Assembly (NCBI GenBank): GCA_023386585.1
Contig: JAEWJM010000005.1
Coordinates: forward strand, 1-23,810
Length of the DNA stretch: 23,810 nucleotides
Source of the DNA: Bacteroidota bacterium
GTDB lineage: Bacteria > Bacteroidota > Bacteroidia > Flavobacteriales > Flavobacteriaceae
Direction of reading: 5' to 3'
Below, one piece after another: positions 6,465 to 13,312 of the stretch; within the stretch, counting starts at the first letter, position 1, and each line of letters opens with the position of its first letter. The notes under the pieces are model-generated. The model had not been told where the DNA came from, did no database searches, and saw only the letters and a program-made list of their open reading frames with translations. The position numbers and the translations under genes are program-made.

Positions 6465-8105
6465 TCATTTCGCAGGTTTCGCCGGCGGGTTGTTTTTGTC
6501 GTAATTAAGGGTTTCCTTCCTGATTTCCATCGGGACATTTTCCTTCGCCATTTCGGCCTTGCTCTGCTCGATTATCTTTTCATTCATTTCATTTTCCTCC
6601 GGCGGAAAAATATCGTCCTTGTCCTTTATCCTCTCGTCGGCGCGCCATACAAATCCGCGTAGTTTCCGCGCATTTTCTGGCAAATCCTTGTCAGGGTAAA
6701 TCTGGCCGTCCACCGTTTTGAAGAAGGTAATCGTGTCAATGTTATTACCGTCCAGTTTCAGGTTGATCTTACTGCTGACGTTCTTGTTGATTCCAATGAG
6801 TTCCTGTTTGTCGTTCCGCATGTAATAAATTACCTCGGTGTTTTTTACAATATCAACATCATAAAGCTTGTTGTCTTTGAATTTCCCGTAAAGGTTCTGC
6901 CCTTTGACCTGATTGAAACCCGGCCCGATCGTATCTTTCGAAACCAGGAAGGCATTGTTTAGTACCTTCAGTGAATCGAGTTTCTGTGTCTTTGAATCGC
7001 TGATCAGGTGCATCACATCGCCCGTCATTTGGTTTTCGAAATTCCACAAAATTGGTTTTCCGATAAGTTGTGTCAACCCGGTTTTCTGGTTCGAATGTAT
7101 CGAATCGCATTTGCCGCTCATATCGGTCTTGAAAAACCTGACGTTGTTGAACGCCCTGATGATCCGGTTTTCAGGTTTTCCGGTAACCATCAATTTTTTT
7201 CCGTGAATATAAACGGAATCGTTTTCCACGAAATTGATCGCAACCGCGCGTTTAGTCACGTACATTGAGTCTTTGTTGCGGTACACTTCCGCGTAATGGC
7301 CTTTGACCACACCCCGGTTGATCGAGTCGGTAATTTTTACATTGTTGGTAGCCGAGGCGAATTCGCGCGTCCGGTCATAATAAAGGCTGTCGCCGCGGAT
7401 GAGCCGGTCTTTGTATCGGATATAAGAATTGCGTACAAAATGTGCAACGTTCTTCTTCGTATCGTAAAAGCCTTTTTCGGTGTAGATGTAATTCGCGTCG
7501 CTGGTGATCGTTGACGGGCCAAACAGGTACGAATGCCCCGAGTTGTTATAGTAGTCGAGGTGATTCGACTTGATGACGTATTTCGGGTTTGTTATCGTTA
7601 CCGCAGTGCGAAATTGGTACTTCTTTTCTTTGGCAAAATAGCGCCCTGATTTGCTTCGCAACGTATTGTCCTTGTTGGTGATCGTTGCATAGGTGTTGTA
7701 ATATGCCTGCTGGATGTTTCGGTCAAAGTTGATCGTGTCGGTCACCAGGGTCATGTCGGGTGATCGCATATGAACATCGCCCGTCGCGTATGCCTGCTTG
7801 ACGTTTCCGTTGTATTCGGCGTAGCGGCTGTTCATGAAAAGCGTATCGCCCTGTACCATCTGAACGTTCCCAAAAGCCTTGATATAGTTTTCCTTTTGGA
7901 AATAATAGGCCTTGTTGCAGGTCATTACAACGCCTTCGTGGCTGATGCGGACGTTTCCGGTAAGGAGCGCCGCATCGGGTATTTCATTTTGATTGATGTC
8001 AAAATGGTCGGCATGTTCAATATTGATATCTTTTGTCTTTTGCGCCAGGATTGTGCGCGGAAGCAGCAAGAACGACAAAAGAGCAATAAACAAGCGGATT
8101 TTCAA
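6465..8105 (-). CDS. OstA-like protein (LptA/LptD-N-like LPS transport domain)
   Basis: About 546 residues with an N-terminal signal peptide (LKIRLFIALLSFLL..., cleaved after ILAQ), then a long beta-repeat region. Features such as NEIPDAALLTGNVRISHEGV, YIKAFGNVQMVQGDTLFMN and AYATGDVHMRSPD are typical of the OstA/LptA jelly-roll fold that bridges lipopolysaccharide across the periplasm. The tail is charged and proline-rich. No ATG is available. I chose TTG at 8105 because a perfect -7 box (TAAATTTG, 8128-8121) overlaps the only other candidate TTG (8121-8123), and because the shorter start gives a normal signal peptide. It is longer than E. coli LptA (185), like the large Bacteroidota OstA proteins. 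It diverges from the amylase gene. Role in LPS or lipid export is inferred from family. Confidence 0.82.
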   Translation of the reverse strand: MKIRLFIALLSFLLLPRTILAQKTKDINIEHADHFDINQNEIPDAALLTGNVRISHEGVVMTCNKAYYFQKENYIKAFGNVQMVQGDTLFMNSRYAEYNGNVKQAYATGDVHMRSPDMTLVTDTINFDRNIQQAYYNTYATITNKDNTLRSKSGRYFAKEKKYQFRTAVTITNPKYVIKSNHLDYYNNSGHSYLFGPSTITSDANYIYTEKGFYDTKKNVAHFVRNSYIRYKDRLIRGDSLYYDRTREFASATNNVKITDSINRGVVKGHYAEVYRNKDSMYVTKRAVAINFVENDSVYIHGKKLMVTGKPENRIIRAFNNVRFFKTDMSGKCDSIHSNQKTGLTQLIGKPILWNFENQMTGDVMHLISDSKTQKLDSLKVLNNAFLVSKDTIGPGFNQVKGQNLYGKFKDNKLYDVDIVKNTEVIYYMRNDKQELIGINKNVSSKINLKLDGNNIDTITFFKTVDGQIYPDKDLPENARKLRGFVWRADERIKDKDDIFPPEENEMNEKIIEQSKAEMAKENVPMEIRKETLNYDKNNPPAKPAK

Positions 8106-8120
8106 GGTGGAAAATTTTGG

Positions 8121-8128
8121 CAAATTTA
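8121..8128 (-). promoter_or_regulatory. -7 box of the OstA-like gene
   Basis: On the minus strand TAAATTTG is an exact match to TAnnTTTG. It gives a predicted leader of about 12 nt to the TTG at 8105 and excludes the TTG at 8121-8123, which lies inside the box. The -33 region is not well conserved. Confidence 0.5.
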
Positions 8129-8194
8129 AGAAAATCGGTTGCTAAAGGCCTGCCATTAAGAATAAATTATCACAGGGCAACGACGTCAAATCAA

Positions 8195-8202
8195 TATATT
8201 TG
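8195..8202 (+). promoter_or_regulatory. -7 box of the alpha-amylase gene
   Basis: TATATTTG matches TAnnTTTG exactly and lies 39 bp before the ATG at 8242. A TTG at 8200-8202 that would lengthen the reading frame is part of this box, so it cannot be the start of translation. No clear TTG is present at -33. Confidence 0.5.
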
Positions 8203-8241
8203 CAATCCAACGGCACTGCCGAAGGTTTAAATCAAACTCAC

Positions 8242-10107
8242 ATGTTAAAGAAAATTATTATCGCCTGCCTGATCGCACTCGGCTTATCAGCAACAGCACA
8301 AACGAAAAAAGTGGGATTGAGCCAGGCCACAGCGGCAACCGGTGAAAGAAAAGCAGTCGTTTACCAAGTTTTCACCCGCCTTTTCGGAAACAAGAACATG
8401 ACCAATAAGCCGTGGGGAACGATTGAAGAAAACGGAGTAGGGAAGTTCAACGATTTTACCGACACTGCCCTTCAGGAAATTAAGGCCCTCGGTGTCAATT
8501 ACATTTGGTACACAGGCGTACCACATCACGCATTGGTTGGCGATTATACCAAATACGGAATTTCAAACGATGATCCGGATGTCGTAAAAGGCCGCGCCGG
8601 ATCGCCGTATGCAGTCAAGGATTATCACAATGTAGATCCCGATCTGGCTGAAAATCCCGAAGACCGACTTGAAGAATTTGAGTCACTGATCGCGCGCACG
8701 CACAAAAACGGCTTAAAAGTCATCATTGACATCGTGCCAAATCATATCGCCCGTCATTACGAAGGAAAGTCAAATCCAAAAGGCGTCAGTGATTTCGGAG
8801 CTAACGATAGTAAATCAGTCGAATACAAGCGCGACAACAACTTTTATTACATTCCGGGACACCGTTTTCAGGTTCCGACATCTGCCGATTACAAGCCTTT
8901 GAATGGTGAAAAGCATCCGCTCAGCGATGGCAAGTTTGATGAAAATCCGGCAAAATGGACGGGTAACGGATCCCGCAAAGCCAAGCCGGATAGCAACGAC
9001 TGGTATGAAACGGTAAAGATCAATTACGGAATCAGGCCCGACGGCACCAAAGATTTTCCGGAGCTTCCGGCAGGTTTTGATCAAAAATCATATAAAGATC
9101 ATTTCGCCTTTTGGCAAGGAAAAGACGTGCCCGATTCCTGGAAGAAATTTCGCGAGATTGCTTTATATTGGACCTCTAAAGGCGTCGATGGATTCCGCTA
9201 CGACATGGCCGAAATGGTTCCGTATGAATTCTGGAGCTACATGAACTCGGCTATTAAAATGAAAAGTCCCGATGCGTTTCTTTTGGCGGAAGTTTACAAT
9301 CCCAAAGAATACCGAAACTACATCAGCCTTGGAAAGATGGATTATCTCTACGACAAGGTGGAGTTATACGACAAGTTGAAAGACGTCATACACGGAAAAA
9401 GCTCACCCGACGATATCATTGGCATCCAAAACGGATTGTCCGATATCCAAAGCCACATGCTTCATTTCCTCGACAACCATGACGAGCAACGGCTCGCAAG
9501 CCCAGAATTTGCCGGAAGCGGACAGGCAGGCAAACCACTGATGGTAATCTCAACACTGATCAGCGAGTCACCGGTAATGGTTTATTTCGGACAGGAAGTC
9601 GGCGAGCCCGGAAACGAAAATGCCGGTTTCGGGAAGCGCTCACGTACATCGATTTTTGATTATATCGGAGTTCCGAGCCACCAACGTTGGATGAACGAAG
9701 GTAAATTTGACGGCGGAAAATTGCTTCCCGAAGAAAAAGCACTTCGTGAGTTTTATAAAACTTTACTGGGTTTTGCCGCCCAAAGCAGTGCAGTTATGGG
9801 AAAATACCAGGAAATACAAACGATCAACCGCAACGAAACAAAAAATTATGGCAAAGATGTCTTTTCATTTGTTCGATGGTCTGATAAGGAAAAGCTGATT
9901 GTCACATCGAATATTTCGAAAGACAACAACACGCGTTTTATTCTGCAGCTTCCTCCGGACGTTGTTAACACCTGGAAACTTGATGAAGGCACCCACGAAA
10001 TGACGGATGTGCTGACCGGTAAAAAAATGATGTTGCAGGTTTACGGCGGAAAAGCTTTTGCCAATGTTTCACTGGCCCCGTCGGAGTCGCTGGTTTTGAA
10101 GCTATAA
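8242..10107 (+). CDS. Secreted GH13 alpha-amylase family glycoside hydrolase
   Basis: A 621-residue protein with a Sec signal peptide (MLKKIIIACLIALGLSATA, cut before QT). The four GH13 regions are present: DIVPNH (from 163), GFRYDMAE with nucleophile D321, LLAEVY with acid/base E350, and FLDNHDEQR with transition-state stabiliser D414. The C-terminal 90 residues form a beta domain typical of GH13. The long insert after region I (about 185-300) is usual for the Bacteroidota type. There is no T9SS tail and no lipobox, so I expect a periplasmic or freely secreted enzyme acting on alpha-1,4-glucans. No susC/susD or maltose genes are in view, so it is not in a visible polysaccharide locus. The 3' end overlaps nhaA by 6 bp, tail to tail. 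Exact product specificity is unknown. Confidence 0.88.
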   Translation: MLKKIIIACLIALGLSATAQTKKVGLSQATAATGERKAVVYQVFTRLFGNKNMTNKPWGTIEENGVGKFNDFTDTALQEIKALGVNYIWYTGVPHHALVGDYTKYGISNDDPDVVKGRAGSPYAVKDYHNVDPDLAENPEDRLEEFESLIARTHKNGLKVIIDIVPNHIARHYEGKSNPKGVSDFGANDSKSVEYKRDNNFYYIPGHRFQVPTSADYKPLNGEKHPLSDGKFDENPAKWTGNGSRKAKPDSNDWYETVKINYGIRPDGTKDFPELPAGFDQKSYKDHFAFWQGKDVPDSWKKFREIALYWTSKGVDGFRYDMAEMVPYEFWSYMNSAIKMKSPDAFLLAEVYNPKEYRNYISLGKMDYLYDKVELYDKLKDVIHGKSSPDDIIGIQNGLSDIQSHMLHFLDNHDEQRLASPEFAGSGQAGKPLMVISTLISESPVMVYFGQEVGEPGNENAGFGKRSRTSIFDYIGVPSHQRWMNEGKFDGGKLLPEEKALREFYKTLLGFAAQSSAVMGKYQEIQTINRNETKNYGKDVFSFVRWSDKEKLIVTSNISKDNNTRFILQLPPDVVNTWKLDEGTHEMTDVLTGKKMMLQVYGGKAFANVSLAPSESLVLKL

Positions 10108-11256
10108 ACTGTTTTTCATTTTTCGCTTCCTGAGTGTAACATTCAGTACAAAGTATCCGGTGACGGCGGCGATTAATGAGGCAATGAGGATCGATATTTT
10201 TGAAAAGTCGATTACCTCAGGGTCGTCAAATGCGAGCAGCGTGATAAAAATCGACATTGTAAAACCTATTCCGCCAAGAATGCCCGCGCCGGTTAAGTGT
10301 TTCCACTCGATTCCCCGCGGAAGTTCGGCGAGCTTCAATTTGGTTCCGACAAACGAAAAGAGCCAAATTCCGATGGGTTTTCCCGCAACCAACCCGATAA
10401 TAATTCCCAGGCTGCTCATGCTAGCCAGTCCTTGCTGCCAGTCACTTCCAATCGAAATTGCCGTATTGGCAAGAGCAAAAAGCGGAAGGATGACGAATGC
10501 GACCGGATAGTGAAGCGCGTGCTGCAAAATATAGGACGTCGATTTTTTGCCGCCATTTCCGAATGGAATGGCAAACGCCAGTAAAACGCCTGTAATTGTC
10601 GCGTGTATTCCTGAATTGAGCATAAAATACCACATGGCGATTCCACCAATTAAATACGGGAAAAGGTTCCGGATTTTGAGTCGGTTAAAAGCCAACAATA
10701 CACCAAAAAGTGCCATCGCGATCCCGAAACTGCCCATAGAAAGATCGTGCGTGTAAAAAATAGCGATCACCAGTATTGCACCGAGATCGTCAATAACGGC
10801 AAGCGCAGTCAGGAAAACTTTTAATGACGCCGGAACACGGTTTCCAAGAAGCGACAAAATCCCGATCGCAAATGCAATATCGGTTGCCATTGGGATTCCC
10901 GCTCCCGATTGTGTCGGCGAACCATAATTAAAAGCCAGGAAAATGGCTGCAGGAACAAGCATTCCGCCTGTTGCACCAAGTACCGGAAGCGCGGCTTTTT
11001 TGATGGACGAAAGTTCGCCGATGTAGATTTCCCTTTCAAGCTCGAGCCCGATCAAAAGGAAGAAAATCGTCATCAGGCCGTCGTTGATCCAGTGGGTTAT
11101 GCTTTCATCAAAAACGGGGTAGTGCCACATGTTGATGTAATCGGCGCCGATTGCAGAATTTGCGAGCGCCAGTGAAACAATCGTAACGGCAACGAGGATG
11201 AGGCCGCCCGACTTTTCGCTGCTGAAAAACTCGCCGAAAAGTTTGGTAACCCTCAT
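10102..11256 (-). CDS. nhaA: Na+/H+ antiporter NhaA
   Basis: A 384-residue inner-membrane protein with about 11-12 hydrophobic helices. MATDIAFAIG (D126) and VIDDLGA (D156, D157) match E. coli NhaA D133 and the ion-binding pair D163/D164. KVFLTALA precedes the pair as in the family, and HATITGVLLAFAIPF also fits. It exchanges internal Na+ or Li+ for external H+ and supports pH and salt homeostasis. Its ATG at 11256 directly abuts the purA stop (11257-11259), so the two are very likely cotranscribed, with nhaA depending on read-through. The 3' end overlaps the amylase by 6 bp, and no terminator separates them. Confidence 0.95.
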   Translation of the reverse strand: MRVTKLFGEFFSSEKSGGLILVAVTIVSLALANSAIGADYINMWHYPVFDESITHWINDGLMTIFFLLIGLELEREIYIGELSSIKKAALPVLGATGGMLVPAAIFLAFNYGSPTQSGAGIPMATDIAFAIGILSLLGNRVPASLKVFLTALAVIDDLGAILVIAIFYTHDLSMGSFGIAMALFGVLLAFNRLKIRNLFPYLIGGIAMWYFMLNSGIHATITGVLLAFAIPFGNGGKKSTSYILQHALHYPVAFVILPLFALANTAISIGSDWQQGLASMSSLGIIIGLVAGKPIGIWLFSFVGTKLKLAELPRGIEWKHLTGAGILGGIGFTMSIFITLLAFDDPEVIDFSKISILIASLIAAVTGYFVLNVTLRKRKMKNSL

Positions 11257-12525
11257 TTATTTTTTGATCGTTTGCTTCCTGTCCGGGCCGACTGAAATGA
11301 TTTTCACAGGAACTTCGGCTTCTTTCTCAATAAAATCGATGTATTCTTTTAGCTCGGCCGGAAGATCACCATAACTGGACATTCCTGTCAGATCGGCTTT
11401 CCAGCCTTTAAATTCGCGGTAAACCGGTGAAACATTATTCGGTTCGATGTTGTACGGAAGATGCGTGATCTCTTTTCCTTTGTAGTTGTATGCGGTACAG
11501 ATTTTCAGCGTGTCAAATCCCGAAAGAACATCGCCTTTCATCATCATCAGTTGGGTGACACCATTGACACGGATTGCATATTTCAGTGCGACAAGGTCAA
11601 GCCAGCCGCAACGGCGCTGCCTTCCGGTTACCGATCCGAATTCGTTGCCCACGCGTGCCATTGTTGCGCCGGTTTCGTCAAAAAGCTCGGTCGGGAACGG
11701 GCCGCTTCCCACGCGGGTCGTGTAGGCTTTGAAAATGCCGAATACGTCCTTGATCTTGTTTGGCGCGATTCCGAGGCCGGTACATGCGCCGGCAGCAGTT
11801 GTATTTGATGAGGTGACGAACGGGTAGGTTCCGAAATCAACGTCGAGCAGTGAACCTTGTGCGCCTTCGCAAAGAATCGATTTGCCTTCCTGTTGCGCGC
11901 GGTGCAGGTATTCTTCGCTGTCGATGAACTGCAGCTGCTGCAAAGCTTTTACCGCCTCGAAAAACTCCTTTTCAAGCTCTTCAAGATTGTATTGGATGGC
12001 AACATCGTAAAATTTGATCATTGCCTCATGTTTGTCGGCAAGTGCGCGGTAGCGTTCGCGGAAATCGTCGAGTTCAATATCGCCAACGCGGATTCCGTTT
12101 CTGCCGGTTTTATCCATATACGTTGGGCCGATTCCTTTGAGTGTTGACCCGATCTTGGCTTTGCCTTTCGCGGTTTCAGATGCGGCATCGAGAAGCCGGT
12201 GCGTAGGCAAAATCAGATGCGCCTTGCGTGAAATGATCAGTCTTTTCCGGATATCGATGTTGAAGCGTTCCAGGCCTTCAAGCTCTTTCTGAAAAACAAC
12301 GGGATCGATTACGACGCCGTTACCGATGATATTGATTGAATTTTCATGGAAGATTCCGGACGGAATGGTTCGCAATACGTGTTTAATCCCATCGAATTCG
12401 AGCGTATGGCCTGCATTTGGCCCGCCCTGAAACCGTGCGATGATGTCGTATTTTGAAGTAAGGACGTCGACGATTTTTCCTTTGCCTTCATCGCCCCATT
12501 GCAATCCGAGTAGTAAGTCTGCCAT
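11257..12525 (-). CDS. purA: Adenylosuccinate synthetase
   Basis: A 422-residue PurA of standard length that makes adenylosuccinate from IMP, aspartate and GTP, the first committed step from IMP to AMP. The P-loop GDEGKGK (11-17) includes catalytic D12. NAGHT (37-41) holds catalytic H40. The region TRVGSGPFPTEL, TGRQRRCGWLDL binds aspartate and nucleotide. Start ATG at 12525. It is preceded by a 162-bp gap holding a tandem repeat and the second structured element, then the Fur-family gene. It abuts nhaA downstream. In other bacteria PurA is a known target of inhibition by (p)ppGpp, and here the (p)ppGpp enzyme lies two genes upstream. Confidence 0.97.
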   Translation of the reverse strand: MADLLLGLQWGDEGKGKIVDVLTSKYDIIARFQGGPNAGHTLEFDGIKHVLRTIPSGIFHENSINIIGNGVVIDPVVFQKELEGLERFNIDIRKRLIISRKAHLILPTHRLLDAASETAKGKAKIGSTLKGIGPTYMDKTGRNGIRVGDIELDDFRERYRALADKHEAMIKFYDVAIQYNLEELEKEFFEAVKALQQLQFIDSEEYLHRAQQEGKSILCEGAQGSLLDVDFGTYPFVTSSNTTAAGACTGLGIAPNKIKDVFGIFKAYTTRVGSGPFPTELFDETGATMARVGNEFGSVTGRQRRCGWLDLVALKYAIRVNGVTQLMMMKGDVLSGFDTLKICTAYNYKGKEITHLPYNIEPNNVSPVYREFKGWKADLTGMSSYGDLPAELKEYIDFIEKEAEVPVKIISVGPDRKQTIKK

Positions 12526-12549
12526 TTTCTGAAATAGATTTTATTAAGA

Positions 12550-12581
12550 TTTCTGGTTTAGGTTTCTGATTTAGGATTTAG
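12550..12581. repeat. 13-bp tandem repeat upstream of purA
   Basis: TTTCTGGTTTAGG (12550-12562) is followed directly by TTTCTGATTTAGG (12563-12575) and a partial ATTTAG. That makes 2.5 copies with one mismatch. It lies 25-56 bp before the purA start, in the purA leader if transcription comes from fur. Confidence 0.75.
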
Positions 12582-12593
12582 TTGCTTGCGGGT

Positions 12594-12683
12594 CGCGTTA
12601 GGGATTAAGGCTATGTCTGAGCTCTTTTTGCAGTGAAACGGAGAAAAAGCGAGTGCCGAAAGCCCGGCGCTTGCGCAACGCCC
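12594..12683 (-). repeat. Structured intergenic repeat element, copy 2
   Basis: Read on the minus strand it begins GGGCGTTGCGC, contains GCCGGGCTTTCGGC, and ends AATCCCTAACGCG, matching the ends and core of the element at 6327-6456. The closing GCGTT/AACGC pairing is kept. The inner stem is CTTTTT/AAAAAG instead of CTTTTG/CAAAAG, which preserves pairing by paired changes. The 33-bp palindrome is replaced by an unrelated 14-base loop. The GGATG/CATCC hairpin of copy 1 is degenerate here. It starts 4 bp after the fur stop and is co-directional with fur and purA, so it should be in their mRNA. Confidence 0.65.
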
Positions 12684-12687
12684 GATT

Positions 12688-13188
12688 TCAATTGCCGCCT
12701 GATGTCATTTCTCCCTGCGCATCCGCATCGTTATTGATTTTGCGCTTGTTTCCGTAGAGGTAAAGCGAGTGATTGTGTATTTCGATGTCGAAGATGTCTT
12801 CGATTGTTTTTTTGATGATCTGGATCCGCGGGTCGCAGAATTCGATGACTTCGCCGGTGTCGGTCATGATGATATGGTCGTGCTGCTTGTCGAAATACGA
12901 CTTCTCGTAATGCGACTGGTTTTGCCCAAACTGGTGACGTCGTACGAGTCCGCAATCGAGCAGCAGGTCGATCGTATTGTACAGCGTGGCGCGGCTGACG
13001 CGGTAGTTTTTGTTTTTCATCTTGATGTAGAGGTTTTCTATATCAAAATGGTCGACGTTGTCGTAAATTTCCTGTAGTATGGCGTAGCGTTCAGGCGTTT
13101 TGCGGTGGCCTTTCGCTTCGAGGTATTTCGTAAAAACGTTCTTTACAATATCCTGATTATCGCTGGTATTTGCGGTTTGTTGTGCCAT
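12688..13188 (-). CDS. Fur-family transcriptional repressor lacking the CxxC zinc site
   Basis: 166 residues. N-terminal winged helix: HRKTPERYAILQEIYDN (28-44) and recognition helix VSRATLYNTIDLLLDCG (64-80). The dimerisation/metal half has HDHIIMTDTGEVIEF (103-117). In classical Fur/PerR/Zur the motif is HDHxxCxxCG; here M108 and T111 take the cysteine positions, and the C-terminal cysteines are also absent, so the structural Zn(Cys4) site is missing. H103, H105, H138 and H140 remain as possible regulatory-metal ligands. The C-terminal 16 residues are polar and probably disordered. It binds DNA in the cytoplasm; the signal (Fe, Mn, peroxide or other) cannot be decided. ATG 13188 lies 4 bp after a perfect -7 box, so the mRNA may be leaderless. 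Confidence 0.9.
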   Translation of the reverse strand: MAQQTANTSDNQDIVKNVFTKYLEAKGHRKTPERYAILQEIYDNVDHFDIENLYIKMKNKNYRVSRATLYNTIDLLLDCGLVRRHQFGQNQSHYEKSYFDKQHDHIIMTDTGEVIEFCDPRIQIIKKTIEDIFDIEIHNHSLYLYGNKRKINNDADAQGEMTSGGN

Positions 13189-13192
13189 TTGG

Positions 13193-13200
13193 CAAAGGTA
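13193..13200 (-). promoter_or_regulatory. -7 box of the fur-like gene
   Basis: On the minus strand TACCTTTG matches TAnnTTTG exactly. Only 4 bp separate it from the ATG at 13188, so a start site at the usual distance falls at or next to the A of the ATG. The -33 region reads ATTT at 20 bp, a partial match. Confidence 0.5.
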
Positions 13201-13240
13201 CGGATTGAATTTGAGAATGGAAATAACTTTAATAGGAACA

Positions 13241-13267
13241 GTTAACAGTTTACTGTTAACAGTTAAC
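13241..13267. repeat. GTTAAC palindrome cluster between spoT and fur
   Basis: GTTAACAGT (13241-13249), TT, ACTGTTAAC (13252-13260) form a perfect 9-bp inverted repeat, followed by a third GTTAAC at 13262-13267. It lies about 50 bp upstream of the fur start and 45 bp past the spoT stop. It could be an operator for the adjacent repressor or a simple intergenic repeat; position alone does not decide. The rest of the 124-bp gap shows only the -7 box noted separately. Confidence 0.6.
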
Positions 13268-13312
13268 AGCCGTCAGCGCGCTAAGCTAAAGCCCGCAGCC
13301 GACACCTCACGC

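Noticed and set aside
5945..6508. 187-codon plus-strand frame across the aminotransferase start and repeat copy 1
   Set aside because: It translates the structured repeat and the antisense of the aminotransferase; low-complexity product without a domain.
8200..8241. Upstream extension of the alpha-amylase from TTG 8200
   Set aside because: The TTG is part of the TATATTTG -7 box, and the added 14 residues would precede a normal signal peptide.
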